In this document: positions 8,752-17,602 of the stretch, piece by piece
Numbering within the stretch: the first letter of the stretch is position 1
Layout of the letters: each line of letters starts with the position of its first letter
Assembly (NCBI GenBank): GCA_035634255.1
Contig: DASQDI010000171.1
Coordinates: 1 to 55,489, forward strand
Length of the DNA: 55,489 bases
Direction of reading: 5' to 3'
Origin: DATLMR01 sp035634255
GTDB lineage: Bacteria > Acidobacteriota > Blastocatellia > UBA7656
Notes under the pieces: generated by a model
The model's database searches: none
What the model saw: only the letters and a program-made list of their open reading frames with translations
Told to the model about the DNA's origin: nothing
Made by a program: the position numbers and the translations under genes

Positions 8752-9471
8752 TCAAAACGAGAGGGGCACGTCCCCGCGCATCATGTAATAGAAATTGGCC
8801 GACCTGCGCACGGCGGTCGAATACTCCGACTGCTCCCAGCGGCGGTGCAGCATGAACATCTTGTGGTTGTAGGAGCCGGCAAACGGTATGGAGACTACGT
8901 CGCCGCTCGGGGCCCCGTTGACGTAGAGCGGGTTGAAGGCTTCCATGTGAATTTCGGCCGCGCCGTCTTCGAACACGCCGACGTGCAGGGCGGCCATGCC
9001 GATGTTGTTCTCCATCCACGACTCGACCCAGCCTCTATGGTTCGAGGCGTTGAGGTAGGCGAACAGCCCGTTGCGCAGGGTGGACCGGATGTAGACTCCG
9101 TCCTGGCCGGACTTCGAATCCAACACCTCCGAGAGGGTGCCGGATTCGCTGACGCGCGGGTGGAAAAAGAAGCCGCCGTCCCACGGCCAGCCCTTTATCG
9201 GGCCGACCGACGAGAGCCAGCCTTCGTTGTAGACCTTGTCGATTATGAGCGCGGTCGAGCGGCGGTAAGTTTTCGGCCAGTTCTCCCACACTTCGCGCGC
9301 TTCCTGCTCGCTCCCCCCGCAGACGATGCGGGAGACGTGCTCGAGCATCTCTTCGTCGCGCGACTGGGTGCCGCGCGTCACTTCCTCCCACGAGGGGACC
9401 GGCGCGTCCTCGTCCGCGTGCCTGCAATAATCGGGGAAATCTTCGGGAAGATTATCGAGAGTCGTACTCAT
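8752..9471 (-). CDS. protein of unknown function, 239 aa
   Basis: I do not recognise this family. The start at 9471 follows a strong AAGGAGG; the frame is open further upstream without one. The protein is soluble, rich in Trp and aromatic residues, and has no signal peptide or membrane segment. Notable segments are an acidic N-terminus (LPEDFPDYCRHADEDAPVPS), a motif GPIKGWPWDGGFFFHPR in the middle, NASNHRGWVESWMENNIG, and the C-terminal HKMFMLHRRWEQSEYST. It lies upstream of the PRTase gene on the same strand, separated by 150 bases, so it may have its own transcript. The codon use matches the neighbours, so the coding call is firm although the role is not. Confidence 0.75.
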   Translation of the reverse strand: MSTTLDNLPEDFPDYCRHADEDAPVPSWEEVTRGTQSRDEEMLEHVSRIVCGGSEQEAREVWENWPKTYRRSTALIIDKVYNEGWLSSVGPIKGWPWDGGFFFHPRVSESGTLSEVLDSKSGQDGVYIRSTLRNGLFAYLNASNHRGWVESWMENNIGMAALHVGVFEDGAAEIHMEAFNPLYVNGAPSGDVVSIPFAGSYNHKMFMLHRRWEQSEYSTAVRRSANFYYMMRGDVPLSF

Positions 9472-9519
9472 AAAGCATCCTCCTTCTTCGGGCCTGTGCG
9501 GTCTTGGCGATAGTCTATG

Positions 9520-9548
9520 CTCTTTTATTTGCGGCTTCAATGTATAAT
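9520..9548 (+). promoter_or_regulatory. possible promoter with TATAAT -10
   Basis: A perfect TATAAT lies at 9543-9548, about 28 bases before the chosen ATG at 9577. The -35 region near 9520-9525 is poor. The position argues against starting the next gene at the upstream ATGs 9517 or 9547. Confidence 0.4.
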
Positions 9549-9576
9549 GCTGCGCGGAAAGACACAGACGATACGA

Positions 9577-10224
9577 ATGGACAACACACCGCGCGAAAAG
9601 AAATCTCTGGACAGGCTCACGATCATGGGGGTGGCCGGGCTTTTCCTGTCGGGCGTGATCCTGTACGCGGGCAACGCCTACGCCATGCGCGACGTGTGCG
9701 CGGCGCGGGAGAGGTTCGAGGCCGGCGCTTACGTGGCCGTGGCCGTCGCGATGGCCTCCGCCCTGCTGCTCGCCTGGAGCGCGGTGCGGAATAGGAACTG
9801 GCTGAATATATTTATCGCTTCAGCCGCGGTCCTCGCCTGCATCGGCCTGGCCCTGCTGGCTTTCGCGGCCGCGTGGGTCGGGGTGGGCGGAGAGGTCGCG
9901 CCCGAAGTCCAGGTGCGAGGGGGAGACGGAGTGCGCTTCGGCTTTTCCGAAGGGTTCAGGATCAGCCAGATAGAAGTGCGGGGGCCGCAGGCCCTGTGGA
10001 GCATCAGGGCCGTCGATCAGAGGCGGCCCCCTTTGGTCGAAGAGGTCGGGGATTTCTCTTTAGGCCGCGCCCCCGAAGGGTACGTCGAAGTCGAGCCGCT
10101 CGAACATGACCCCGCATCCCTGCCCGACGGGGATTACAGATTAACCGCGACCGCCCCGTGCGCTTACCGCCCGGCGCAGGCATCGTTCACGGTCCGGCAG
10201 GGACGAGTGGTCACGGACGAATAA
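9577..10224 (+). CDS. three-helix membrane protein with C-terminal soluble domain, unknown function
   Basis: With the start at 9577 the product has 215 residues. Three hydrophobic helices are visible: MGVAGLFLSGVILYAGNAYA, AYVAVAVAMASALLLAW and FIASAAVLACIGLALLAFAAAW. A soluble domain of about 115 residues follows (from GGEVAPEVQVRGGDG), with beta-rich character and a final TLTA-like strand pattern (GDYRLTATAPCAYRPAQASFTV). A TATAAT box 28 bases upstream supports this start over the in-frame ATGs at 9517 and 9547. The gene diverges from the unknown gene at 8752-9471 and converges with the S9 peptidase. No family recognised. Confidence 0.65.
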   Translation: MDNTPREKKSLDRLTIMGVAGLFLSGVILYAGNAYAMRDVCAARERFEAGAYVAVAVAMASALLLAWSAVRNRNWLNIFIASAAVLACIGLALLAFAAAWVGVGGEVAPEVQVRGGDGVRFGFSEGFRISQIEVRGPQALWSIRAVDQRRPPLVEEVGDFSLGRAPEGYVEVEPLEHDPASLPDGDYRLTATAPCAYRPAQASFTVRQGRVVTDE

Positions 10225-10257
10225 ACATGAAGTCGCGGACGCCGCGCGCTCCCGGGC

Positions 10258-12246
10258 CTATTTCCCCGGAGGCGCGGGCGTCTCCACGCCGAGCACGTGC
10301 TTCGCGTGCCATGCGTACTCGCGGCGCATCTTGTCCAGTTGATGTTTAGGCTCAAGTATCCCGTGGCCCTGGCGCGGGTAAAAGACAAGCTCCACCGGCA
10401 CGTTGTTCTTGCGGAGCCCCATGTAAAGCTCCTGCGCCTGCCCGACGGGCACGCGCTTGTCTTCGGCCCCGTGCAGGATCAGGGTGGGGGTCTTCGCGCG
10501 CTTGATGAACATCATCGCGGACGCGCGGTTGTAGGCTTCCATGTCGTTCCAGGGCTGGTCCCCGAAGTACCCTTCGAGCGTGCGCTGCAAATCGTTGGTC
10601 GAATACATCGAGAACATGTTCGTGAGCCCCGCCCCGACCATCGCCGACTTGAATCGGTCCGTCTGAGTGATGGTCCATGCGGTCATGTACCCGCCATAGC
10701 TCCACCCGGACTGCGCCAGCTTGTCGGGGTCGGAGACGCCTTTCGCGATCAGGTGATCGAGCCCGGTCTGTATGTCCTGAAAATCTCCGCCGCCCCAGTC
10801 CCTAACATTCGAGAGCAGGAACTTCTCGCCGTAGCCCGACGAGCCTCGCACGTTCGGGTAGAAGACCACCCAGCCCTTGCCGGCCCAGACGTGGCCGTAA
10901 TTCCCCCACGAGCCGGGGAAGCTCTGCGTCCAGACGCCGGCCGGGCCTCCGTGAATCAGCGCGACGGTCGGGTAGCGTTTTCCCGGCCGGTAATCGACCG
11001 GGTAGATGACCAGCCCTTCGACCTCCAGCCCGTCCCTGCTCTTCCAGCGGATGACCTCGCCCTTGCCGAGCGCGAGCCCGCCCGCCTCCGGGTTGTGATT
11101 CGTGACCCTCACCGGAGCGGCGGTGCCGGAACCCTTCGACACGTACACGTCCGCGGGGCTGTTAAGATCGGACTTCGTGAAAGCGGCCACCGAGCCGTCG
11201 CGCGAGAAGGTCGGCGCGCTCATCATTCCCGTGACGTCCGACAACTGCTTCGCCTCGCCCCCAGACGCGGGCACCGAGAAGAGTTGCGAGGTCGTCCGCA
11301 CGGTCGCGTTGAAGCGGAGCGAGCGGCCGTCGGGCGACCACGAGGGCGCGCCCGGCTGATAGGTGAAGGACTCCGAGAGCAGGCGGGCCTCGCCGCCTTC
11401 GGACGGCACGACGGCGAGTTTCATCTGCCCGATCATCCCGCCCTTCACGTCGCGCGTGAGGAAGGCGACCCGGCGGCCGTCGGGCGACCAGCGCGCCGAG
11501 GAGTCCGGCCCGTCGTTGCTTACGAGCTTTCTCTGCTTGCCGGATTCGACATCGACGGCGTAGATGTCGGAGAGGGGGCCGTCGTCCGCTTTCGGAGTCG
11601 GCACCGCCGTGTAGCTGATACTGCGGCCGTCGGGCGACCACTGGGGGTCGCTCACGACGTAATCGCTTTTGACTAGCTCCGTCGCCTTCTTAGTCGCCAC
11701 GTCGATGACCCACAGGCGCGAGAACTTGAAGTCCTTATCGACGACTATAACGTCGTCTTTCTCCTTCAGCCTCTTCTCCTCATCCGGGGTCGACTCCTGC
11801 TGCGCGACGTAGGCTATGCGCGTGCCGTCGGGCGACCACTGGAACGACTGCACGCCGCTCTTTGATTCCGTGAGGCGCTCGGCCTCGCCCCCGAAAGGTG
11901 AGATCAAAAATATCTGCGGCTTCTCTTCGCGGGCGGAGATGAATGCGAGGCGCTTCGAGTCGGGCGACCACCGGGGCTGCGAATCGTTCTTCCTGCTCGC
12001 GGTGAGCCTCACGGGGTCCCCGCCCTCCGCCGGCACGAGCCACACGTCGGAGTCGGTGGAGCTTTCTTTCAGGCTGGACGTGGTGACGGTGTAAGCGACC
12101 CGGCGGCCGTCGGGCGACACCTGCGCGTCGGAGACATTTTTCAGAGCCAGCACGTCTTCGAAGGTCATCGCCCGCTTCTGTTGCGCGAATGCGCCGACGA
12201 GCCCGGCCAGCAGGGAGATTGCAAAAAGAACTGGGAGGCGTCTCAT
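10258..12246 (-). CDS. exported S9-family prolyl-oligopeptidase / dipeptidyl-peptidase-like enzyme
   Basis: A 662-residue serine peptidase. It has a signal peptide (RRLPVLFAISLLAGLVGAFAQQ), then a beta-propeller built from repeats of the PD40/WD40-like type, each marked by WSPDGR (at least seven copies between about residues 40 and 340), and a C-terminal alpha/beta-hydrolase domain. The catalytic triad is visible: Ser516 in GWSYGGYMT, Asp in HGAEDKRVP and His in RQGHGI. Such enzymes trim di- or oligopeptides in the periplasm. The gene diverges from an exported M20 amidohydrolase. A second S9 paralogue lies at 28381-30399. Confidence 0.92.
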   Translation of the reverse strand: MRRLPVLFAISLLAGLVGAFAQQKRAMTFEDVLALKNVSDAQVSPDGRRVAYTVTTSSLKESSTDSDVWLVPAEGGDPVRLTASRKNDSQPRWSPDSKRLAFISAREEKPQIFLISPFGGEAERLTESKSGVQSFQWSPDGTRIAYVAQQESTPDEEKRLKEKDDVIVVDKDFKFSRLWVIDVATKKATELVKSDYVVSDPQWSPDGRSISYTAVPTPKADDGPLSDIYAVDVESGKQRKLVSNDGPDSSARWSPDGRRVAFLTRDVKGGMIGQMKLAVVPSEGGEARLLSESFTYQPGAPSWSPDGRSLRFNATVRTTSQLFSVPASGGEAKQLSDVTGMMSAPTFSRDGSVAAFTKSDLNSPADVYVSKGSGTAAPVRVTNHNPEAGGLALGKGEVIRWKSRDGLEVEGLVIYPVDYRPGKRYPTVALIHGGPAGVWTQSFPGSWGNYGHVWAGKGWVVFYPNVRGSSGYGEKFLLSNVRDWGGGDFQDIQTGLDHLIAKGVSDPDKLAQSGWSYGGYMTAWTITQTDRFKSAMVGAGLTNMFSMYSTNDLQRTLEGYFGDQPWNDMEAYNRASAMMFIKRAKTPTLILHGAEDKRVPVGQAQELYMGLRKNNVPVELVFYPRQGHGILEPKHQLDKMRREYAWHAKHVLGVETPAPPGK

Positions 12247-12392
12247 GATTTTTCCCCTTCGCGAAAGGTTTGAGCTATGCGATTACACCACTTCATAACT
12301 TCCCAGTCAAACTCCCTCTGGCCCCTTCCCCGCCCAGCGTGTATATTTCAAATTCAAGCCATTCAATTTCAAAAAAGCGGCGGAGACCATAG

Positions 12393-13724
12393 ATGAAACA
12401 GAGCCTTGTTGTCGCCATCACTTTCATTTTAATAATGACCTTTCAGGTCCCCGAGGGCCGGGGGCAATCAGGCCCATCAGGCCCATCAGGAAAGTCCCTC
12501 GGGCCGGGGCCCATCCGCGACCAGCAGGTCGCGCAGATAGCCGAGCAGCTCAAGCCGCAGATGGTCACCCAGCGTCGCCACTTTCACATGCACCCCGAGC
12601 TGTCCAACCGCGAGGAGCAGACCGCCCGCGTCGTGGCCGAGCGGCTCCGCGCGCTCGGGCTTGAGGTGAAGACCGGCGTCGCCAGGCACGGGGTCGTCGC
12701 GCTCCTGAAGGGGACGAAGCCCGGCCCCGTGGTCGCCGTGCGCGCGGACATGGACGCGCTCCCGATCCAGGAGAATATCGACGTGCCTTATAAGTCCCAG
12801 AATCCGGGGGTGAAGCATGCCTGCGGGCATGACGTTCACATGACGGTCGGCCTCGGGGTGGCCGAAACGCTCTCGAAGATGCGCGACCAGATTCAGGGCA
12901 CGGTCAAGTTCATTTTCCAGCCCGCCGAGGAAGGCCCGCCCCCCGGCGAAGAGGGCGGCGCGGCGCTGATGATCAAAGAGGGGGTGCTCGAAAACCCGCG
13001 CCCGCAGGCGATCTTCGGCCTCCACGTCATGCCCAACATCGAAGTCGGCACGGTCGGCTACAACTCCGGCCCCGCGATGGCTTCCGCCGACCGGTTCGTG
13101 GTGACGATCAAAGGCAAGAAGGTCCACGGCGCGTACCCGCACGACGGGGTGGACGCGGTCGTGGTCGCCGCCGAAGCGGTCTCGGCCCTTCAGACGATCC
13201 GCAGCCGCCGCATCAACACTCAGGAGCCGCTCGTGCTCAGCGTCGGCATAATTCAGGGCGGGAACCGCTTCAACATCATCGCCGACGAAGTGAAGCTGGA
13301 AGGCACCGTCCGCACGCTGAGCGAAGAGGTGCGGAAGAGCGCGCAGGAGATGATGCGGCAGACGCTCGCGGGCGTGACCTCCGCCTACGGCGCGAGCTTC
13401 GACCTGCAATACGTGGAAGGCGCGGCGGTGACTTACAACGAGCCGAAGCTGGTCGAAGAGAGCCTGCCGACGATCAGGCGAATCCTCGGCGACGCGCAGG
13501 TCGTGTCGCCCAAGCCGCAGATGGGCGCGGAGGACTTCTCATACTTCCAGAAGGTCATCCCCGGCTTCTTCTACTTCCTCGGCGTCGGCAACAAGGCGAA
13601 AGGGATCACGGCGATGATTCACACGCCCGAATTCGACGTGGACGAAGAGAGCCTCGTCGTCGGGGTGAAGGTGATGTCGAACGTCCTGCTCGATTACCTC
13701 GACCGGCACGCCGCGGGCAGGTGA
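12393..13724 (+). CDS. exported M20 amidohydrolase (hippurate / IAA-amino-acid hydrolase type)
   Basis: A 443-residue zinc amidohydrolase. A signal peptide (KQSLVVAITFILIMTFQV) is followed by a low-complexity GPSGPSG segment. The metal ligands are in the family positions: HACGHD at residues 142-147, PAEEG with the catalytic and bridging Glu pair, the HVMPN His, and MGAEDFSYF near the C-terminus. A dimerisation (lid) domain sits between the two halves of the catalytic domain. These enzymes hydrolyse N-acyl or amide bonds of amino-acid conjugates or small peptides. Export plus divergence from an S9 peptidase suggests use of extracellular peptides. GGAG seven bases before the ATG supports the start. 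Confidence 0.9.
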   Translation: MKQSLVVAITFILIMTFQVPEGRGQSGPSGPSGKSLGPGPIRDQQVAQIAEQLKPQMVTQRRHFHMHPELSNREEQTARVVAERLRALGLEVKTGVARHGVVALLKGTKPGPVVAVRADMDALPIQENIDVPYKSQNPGVKHACGHDVHMTVGLGVAETLSKMRDQIQGTVKFIFQPAEEGPPPGEEGGAALMIKEGVLENPRPQAIFGLHVMPNIEVGTVGYNSGPAMASADRFVVTIKGKKVHGAYPHDGVDAVVVAAEAVSALQTIRSRRINTQEPLVLSVGIIQGGNRFNIIADEVKLEGTVRTLSEEVRKSAQEMMRQTLAGVTSAYGASFDLQYVEGAAVTYNEPKLVEESLPTIRRILGDAQVVSPKPQMGAEDFSYFQKVIPGFFYFLGVGNKAKGITAMIHTPEFDVDEESLVVGVKVMSNVLLDYLDRHAAGR

Positions 13725-13746
13725 GGGCGCGGCCTTTTCATCCCAG

Positions 13747-14478
13747 CTACTTCCCCGGCCCTCTGTCGCGCGCGACGTGCGGGGCCGGGAACCTCTTAAG
13801 GACTTTCCAGAGCAGGGTCAAGCTGCCGTCGGCGTCGCGGCGCACGACGCGGAAAGCGATCAAAGTGTCCGCGTCCTGAGGCTCGATTGAGCGGAGGGCG
13901 TACGTGGTGTTGTTAACGGCCGCGACGGAATCGCCGTATTTGAAACCGTTCGCTTCGAAGAGGGAGCCGGCCCGCCTCTTCTCCCTGTGCATCTCGCCGG
14001 GCGAAGCGGGGACCTTATACTCGACCAGGTATTGCAGGCCGGGGTGGTCGAGCGTCACGCCTTGCAGGGGGATGTCGCCCAGGTTTACGAAGAAGCCATA
14101 GTCCGCGCCCGCAAACCCGACCTTGAACCGGTCCTGTTCCAGAGATATGTCCGAGCCATACCCGTATTCGTGCGTCAGCCGCCTGAACGAATAGACGTAC
14201 CCGCCTCCCGGTATGGTCAACTTCTGCCCATACTTCTCCCTCGGCAGAAGCCTCGTCAACCCGGTGTCAGGCTGTCGAAGGAATGCCGCGAAGGCGGCTC
14301 TGTCTTCGGCGGAAGGCTCAAGAAACTCCTTCTCAAGTCTGCTCAGTTGCGCGCGCAGAGCTTCGATCTTCTTCTCGACCTCCGCGCGGCTCTCCGTCTG
14401 AGCGGCGGCGCTCGACGGGCCGGCGAAAATGACCGAGGTCAGAATCATCGCAAAAATGGAGCGTCGGAGGTTCATCAT
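13747..14478 (-). CDS. exported coiled-coil protein of unknown function
   Basis: A 243-residue product with a signal peptide (NLRRSIFAMILTSVIFAGPSSAAAQ), then a short coiled coil (EVEKKIEALRAQLSRLEKEF) and a globular domain with Tyr/Gly-rich stretches (GGGYVYSFRRLTHEYGYGSD) and a segment DYGFFVNLGDIPLQGV. No family recognised. Its 3' end faces the M20 gene with only 22 bases between them, so the two transcripts probably overlap. A good ribosome site (GAGGAG) precedes ATGATG at the start. Confidence 0.7.
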   Translation of the reverse strand: MMNLRRSIFAMILTSVIFAGPSSAAAQTESRAEVEKKIEALRAQLSRLEKEFLEPSAEDRAAFAAFLRQPDTGLTRLLPREKYGQKLTIPGGGYVYSFRRLTHEYGYGSDISLEQDRFKVGFAGADYGFFVNLGDIPLQGVTLDHPGLQYLVEYKVPASPGEMHREKRRAGSLFEANGFKYGDSVAAVNNTTYALRSIEPQDADTLIAFRVVRRDADGSLTLLWKVLKRFPAPHVARDRGPGK

Positions 14479-14528
14479 CGTTACTCCTCTTCGTAGACGG
14501 GGCTGTTCGGGCCGGGCCTACTTATACT

Positions 14529-17429
14529 ATGCCCATAGTTAATGAGATACAACACGAAAGCTCTTCCCGAGATTTGGGCTGCGCGCCCCGGCCTATTCTG
14601 CTAACATCACGCGCGGTGAAATGGACCGGCTCACAGCGGGAGGCGATAGAGGCGCGCGGGCATCGGGTGATAGTGTCGGCGGGCGCGGGCTCCGGCAAGA
14701 CTCGCGTGCTGGTCGAGCGATTCCTGCGCCTGCTCGAAGAGAACGAGGGCTGGCGAGTCTCCGACATAGTCGCGGTCACCTTCACCGAGAAGGCCGCGAG
14801 GGAGATGGTCTCTCGTATCCGCAAAGAGATTCGGTCGCGCATCGAAAGTACCGCGTCGGCCGAGGGGCGGGGGCGATGGCGAGCGCACCGCAACGAGCTG
14901 GACTCCGCGCGCGCGGGCACGATCCATTCCCTGTGCGCTTCCATACTGCGCGCGCACCCGGCGGAGGCGGGGCTCGACCCCGCGTTCGAAGTCATCGAAG
15001 AGACTGAAGCCTCGGCCCTGCTCGATCAGGCGATAGAAGAAGCCCTCAACGAAGCCGTGCGCGAGTCCGCGCTCGTAGAGATATTCGGTTACCTGTCGCT
15101 CCACGAAGTGCGCGCGGCCCTGCGCTCGCTCGTCGCGCAGGGCGCGCGGGCGCGCGGCGCGATGGCGAAGCTCAGGGGGCTGGACGCGAGGGCCATCCGC
15201 GACTTCTGGGCGGAAACGCTCGAACGGGCGAAGGCAGAGGACGCGCGCGCGCTCGTCGAGAGAGATTCATGGACGCGGGACGCCGCGGTCGTGAGAGGGG
15301 TCAGGGCCGAAGACCCGAGCGACAAGAGGGAGCAGTGCCGCGCGCGGGTGTCTGCCCTGCTCGCGGAGATCGACCCCCGAGACAGCGCGGGCCTGATACG
15401 GACTCTGCTCGATATATCGGCATGCGTGGACCTGCGCGTCGGGTCGAAAAAGAAATGGCGGTCGGAAGAAGAATTCCTCTCGGTCAAAGAGGCGCTCGCG
15501 GGCCTGCGCGAAGCGGTGAGGGGCGAAAAGCTGCTCGCGCTTGAGATGAACGAAGCCGACCGGATCGCGGCGGAGGTGATGGTCTACCTCGCGCGCCTGT
15601 ACGACAGGGCCTCCGAGCGTTTCTCCGCCCTCAAGCGGAAGCGTGCGGGCCTCGACTTCAACGACCTTGAAGAGATTACCCACCGCCTGCTCGACGAGAA
15701 CAGGGACGTGCGCGACCGCTACTCGGAGCGCGGCCTGCTCCGCGCCCTCATGGTCGACGAGTTTCAGGACACTTCGCCGATTCAGAAGAGCATCCTCTGG
15801 ATGATCGCCCCGCGCTCGGACGAACTTTTCATCATAGGCGACGCGAAGCAGTCGATCTACAGGTTCCGCGGGGCGGACGCGACTATTTTTCATGGCGCGC
15901 GCGAAGAAGTGGTTGCGGGCGGGGGCCGCGAGGTAGGCCTGAGCGCCTGCTTTCGCACGCACGCGCGGCTGGTGGGCTTCGTCAACCACATATTCCCCCG
16001 AGTCTTCACCCGCGAGAGCCATTACGACGCCGCCTACGAAGCGATGAGCGCCTCGCGCGCGGCCGCGCACGAAGGCTCGTCCGTCGAGCTTCACGTCATC
16101 ACGCAGGGCAAAGACGACGGGCCGCGCCTCGATTACTCAGGGCTGCGGGAGGCCGAGGCCGCCTTCATCGCACGAAGGATCAAGGAGATCATCGGGCGCA
16201 AAGACCTTCTGGTCTGCGACGACACGGGGGCGCGGGGCGCGACGTTCGGAGATTTCGCGCTCCTGTTCCAGGTCTCGACCAGCTTCGAGATTTATGAGCA
16301 GGCGCTCGCCGAAGCCGGGGTCCCTTACGTCACCATCGCCGGGCGCGGCTTCTACGACCGGCAGGAGATCACCGACATCGGCAACCTGCTCGCCTTCCTC
16401 GTCAGCCCCAACGACAGCCTCGCGCTCGCGGGCGCGCTCCGCTCGCCCCTGTTCGCGCTCTCGGACGAGACCCTGCTCAGGCTGAGGCTCTCGGAAGGGA
16501 CTCTCTGGCGGAGCCTGTGCGACCCGCAGATAACTCACCCCGAGGGCGAGCGCGACGCGATAGACTTCGCCCGCCGTGTACTCGGGGAGTTGCGCTCGCT
16601 CGCGGGGAGGGCGAGCCCCGCGGAGATAATAATGTCGGCCGTCAGGAAGACCGGCTACCTCGCCGCGCTGATGATGCTCCCCTTCGGCGAGCGCCGCGTC
16701 GCGAACGTCGAGAAGTTTATCGACCAGGCGCACGTGCTTTCACACATGACCCTTTCGGAGATGGTCCGGCGGATAGCCGACCTGAAGCTCAGGCAGGCGC
16801 GCGAAGGCGAGGCGTCCGTGGAAGAGTCGGGGGCCGTGCGGTTGATGACCGTGCATAAATCGAAGGGGCTGGAATTCCCCGTCGTCTGGATAGCCGATGC
16901 GTGCTACGGGGGCGGGCGCGATAAATCTCTCCTGGCCGTTCACCCCGCCTTCGGAGTAACGATAGACGCGAGGGCCGATAAGGACGAGGCGGGAGACGAA
17001 GCTATGCGCCCGGCCTCTTTCGAATCTATCAGGCGGGTCGAAGAGCGGATGGACCGGGCCGAGAAAAAGCGACTACTCTACGTCGCGGCCACGCGCGCTC
17101 GCGATCACCTGATAATCTCAGGCGCGGTCGGGCGCGGTCGCGTCGCGGGCGACCACTGGCTCGGGCGGGTAAGCGCCGGGCTCGGTATGGACGAAGAAGA
17201 GCGCCCCGAGAGCCTACCCTACCCCGGAGGCGAGGTGATGGTCGGATGGCACGACATCGAAGAGATTATGCCCGAAGAGATTATGCGGGCCGCGCGCGAC
17301 CTTCCGGCCGATGAAGATTATTATGAGTCGATTGATTCAAATGATTTGATCGATTCGAACGTCAAGCCCGGCTCGCGCTCGCCGGAGTCGGACGCCTTCC
17401 CTCTCCTTCGCGACCTCGTGCGCTCATGA
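14529..17429 (+). CDS. UvrD/AddA-like superfamily 1 helicase lacking the C-terminal nuclease domain
   Basis: A 966-residue helicase. Motif I is VSAGAGSGKTRVLVERFL, followed by VTFTEKAAREMVSRIR (Ia). Motif II/III is MVDEFQDTSPIQ with IGDAKQSIYRFRGA. Late motifs are VRLMTVHKSKGLEFPVVWIAD (V) and LLYVAATRARDHLIISG (VI). This is the exodeoxyribonuclease V beta/AddA pattern for double-strand-break processing. Family members usually continue with about 200 residues of PD-(D/E)XK nuclease; here the protein stops about 90 residues after motif VI. No AddB-like partner is in the window. The start is uncertain: ATG 14529 has no ribosome site and a TATACT box overlaps it, so GTG 14616 is possible. Confidence 0.85.
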   Translation: MPIVNEIQHESSSRDLGCAPRPILLTSRAVKWTGSQREAIEARGHRVIVSAGAGSGKTRVLVERFLRLLEENEGWRVSDIVAVTFTEKAAREMVSRIRKEIRSRIESTASAEGRGRWRAHRNELDSARAGTIHSLCASILRAHPAEAGLDPAFEVIEETEASALLDQAIEEALNEAVRESALVEIFGYLSLHEVRAALRSLVAQGARARGAMAKLRGLDARAIRDFWAETLERAKAEDARALVERDSWTRDAAVVRGVRAEDPSDKREQCRARVSALLAEIDPRDSAGLIRTLLDISACVDLRVGSKKKWRSEEEFLSVKEALAGLREAVRGEKLLALEMNEADRIAAEVMVYLARLYDRASERFSALKRKRAGLDFNDLEEITHRLLDENRDVRDRYSERGLLRALMVDEFQDTSPIQKSILWMIAPRSDELFIIGDAKQSIYRFRGADATIFHGAREEVVAGGGREVGLSACFRTHARLVGFVNHIFPRVFTRESHYDAAYEAMSASRAAAHEGSSVELHVITQGKDDGPRLDYSGLREAEAAFIARRIKEIIGRKDLLVCDDTGARGATFGDFALLFQVSTSFEIYEQALAEAGVPYVTIAGRGFYDRQEITDIGNLLAFLVSPNDSLALAGALRSPLFALSDETLLRLRLSEGTLWRSLCDPQITHPEGERDAIDFARRVLGELRSLAGRASPAEIIMSAVRKTGYLAALMMLPFGERRVANVEKFIDQAHVLSHMTLSEMVRRIADLKLRQAREGEASVEESGAVRLMTVHKSKGLEFPVVWIADACYGGGRDKSLLAVHPAFGVTIDARADKDEAGDEAMRPASFESIRRVEERMDRAEKKRLLYVAATRARDHLIISGAVGRGRVAGDHWLGRVSAGLGMDEEERPESLPYPGGEVMVGWHDIEEIMPEEIMRAARDLPADEDYYESIDSNDLIDSNVKPGSRSPESDAFPLLRDLVRS

Positions 17430-17602
17430 TCGCTTTTCTACTCTAATCGTTAAATTCCGCAAATTTTCAACGAATCGGCTACGGCACGGGTGTTGCCTTA
17501 ATTAGCTCAGCGCTCGCGACCGGCCTCAAGGTGTACGGGAACGGTGCTAAAAAAAGAGCGGGCGGACCCGCTTTTGATACGAGAAAAAGAGGGGTAAGGG
17601 TT

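Noticed and set aside
10297..11676. 459-codon plus-strand frame opposite the first S9 peptidase
   Set aside because: The S9 gene has all catalytic motifs; the opposing frame is Arg/Val/His-rich noise.
12471..12492. GGCCCATCAGGCCCATCAGG tandem as a regulatory repeat
   Set aside because: It lies inside the M20 gene and simply encodes the GPSGPSG linker.
17430..17602. Missing AddA nuclease domain hidden by a frameshift
   Set aside because: The gap is too short for a 200-residue domain in any frame.
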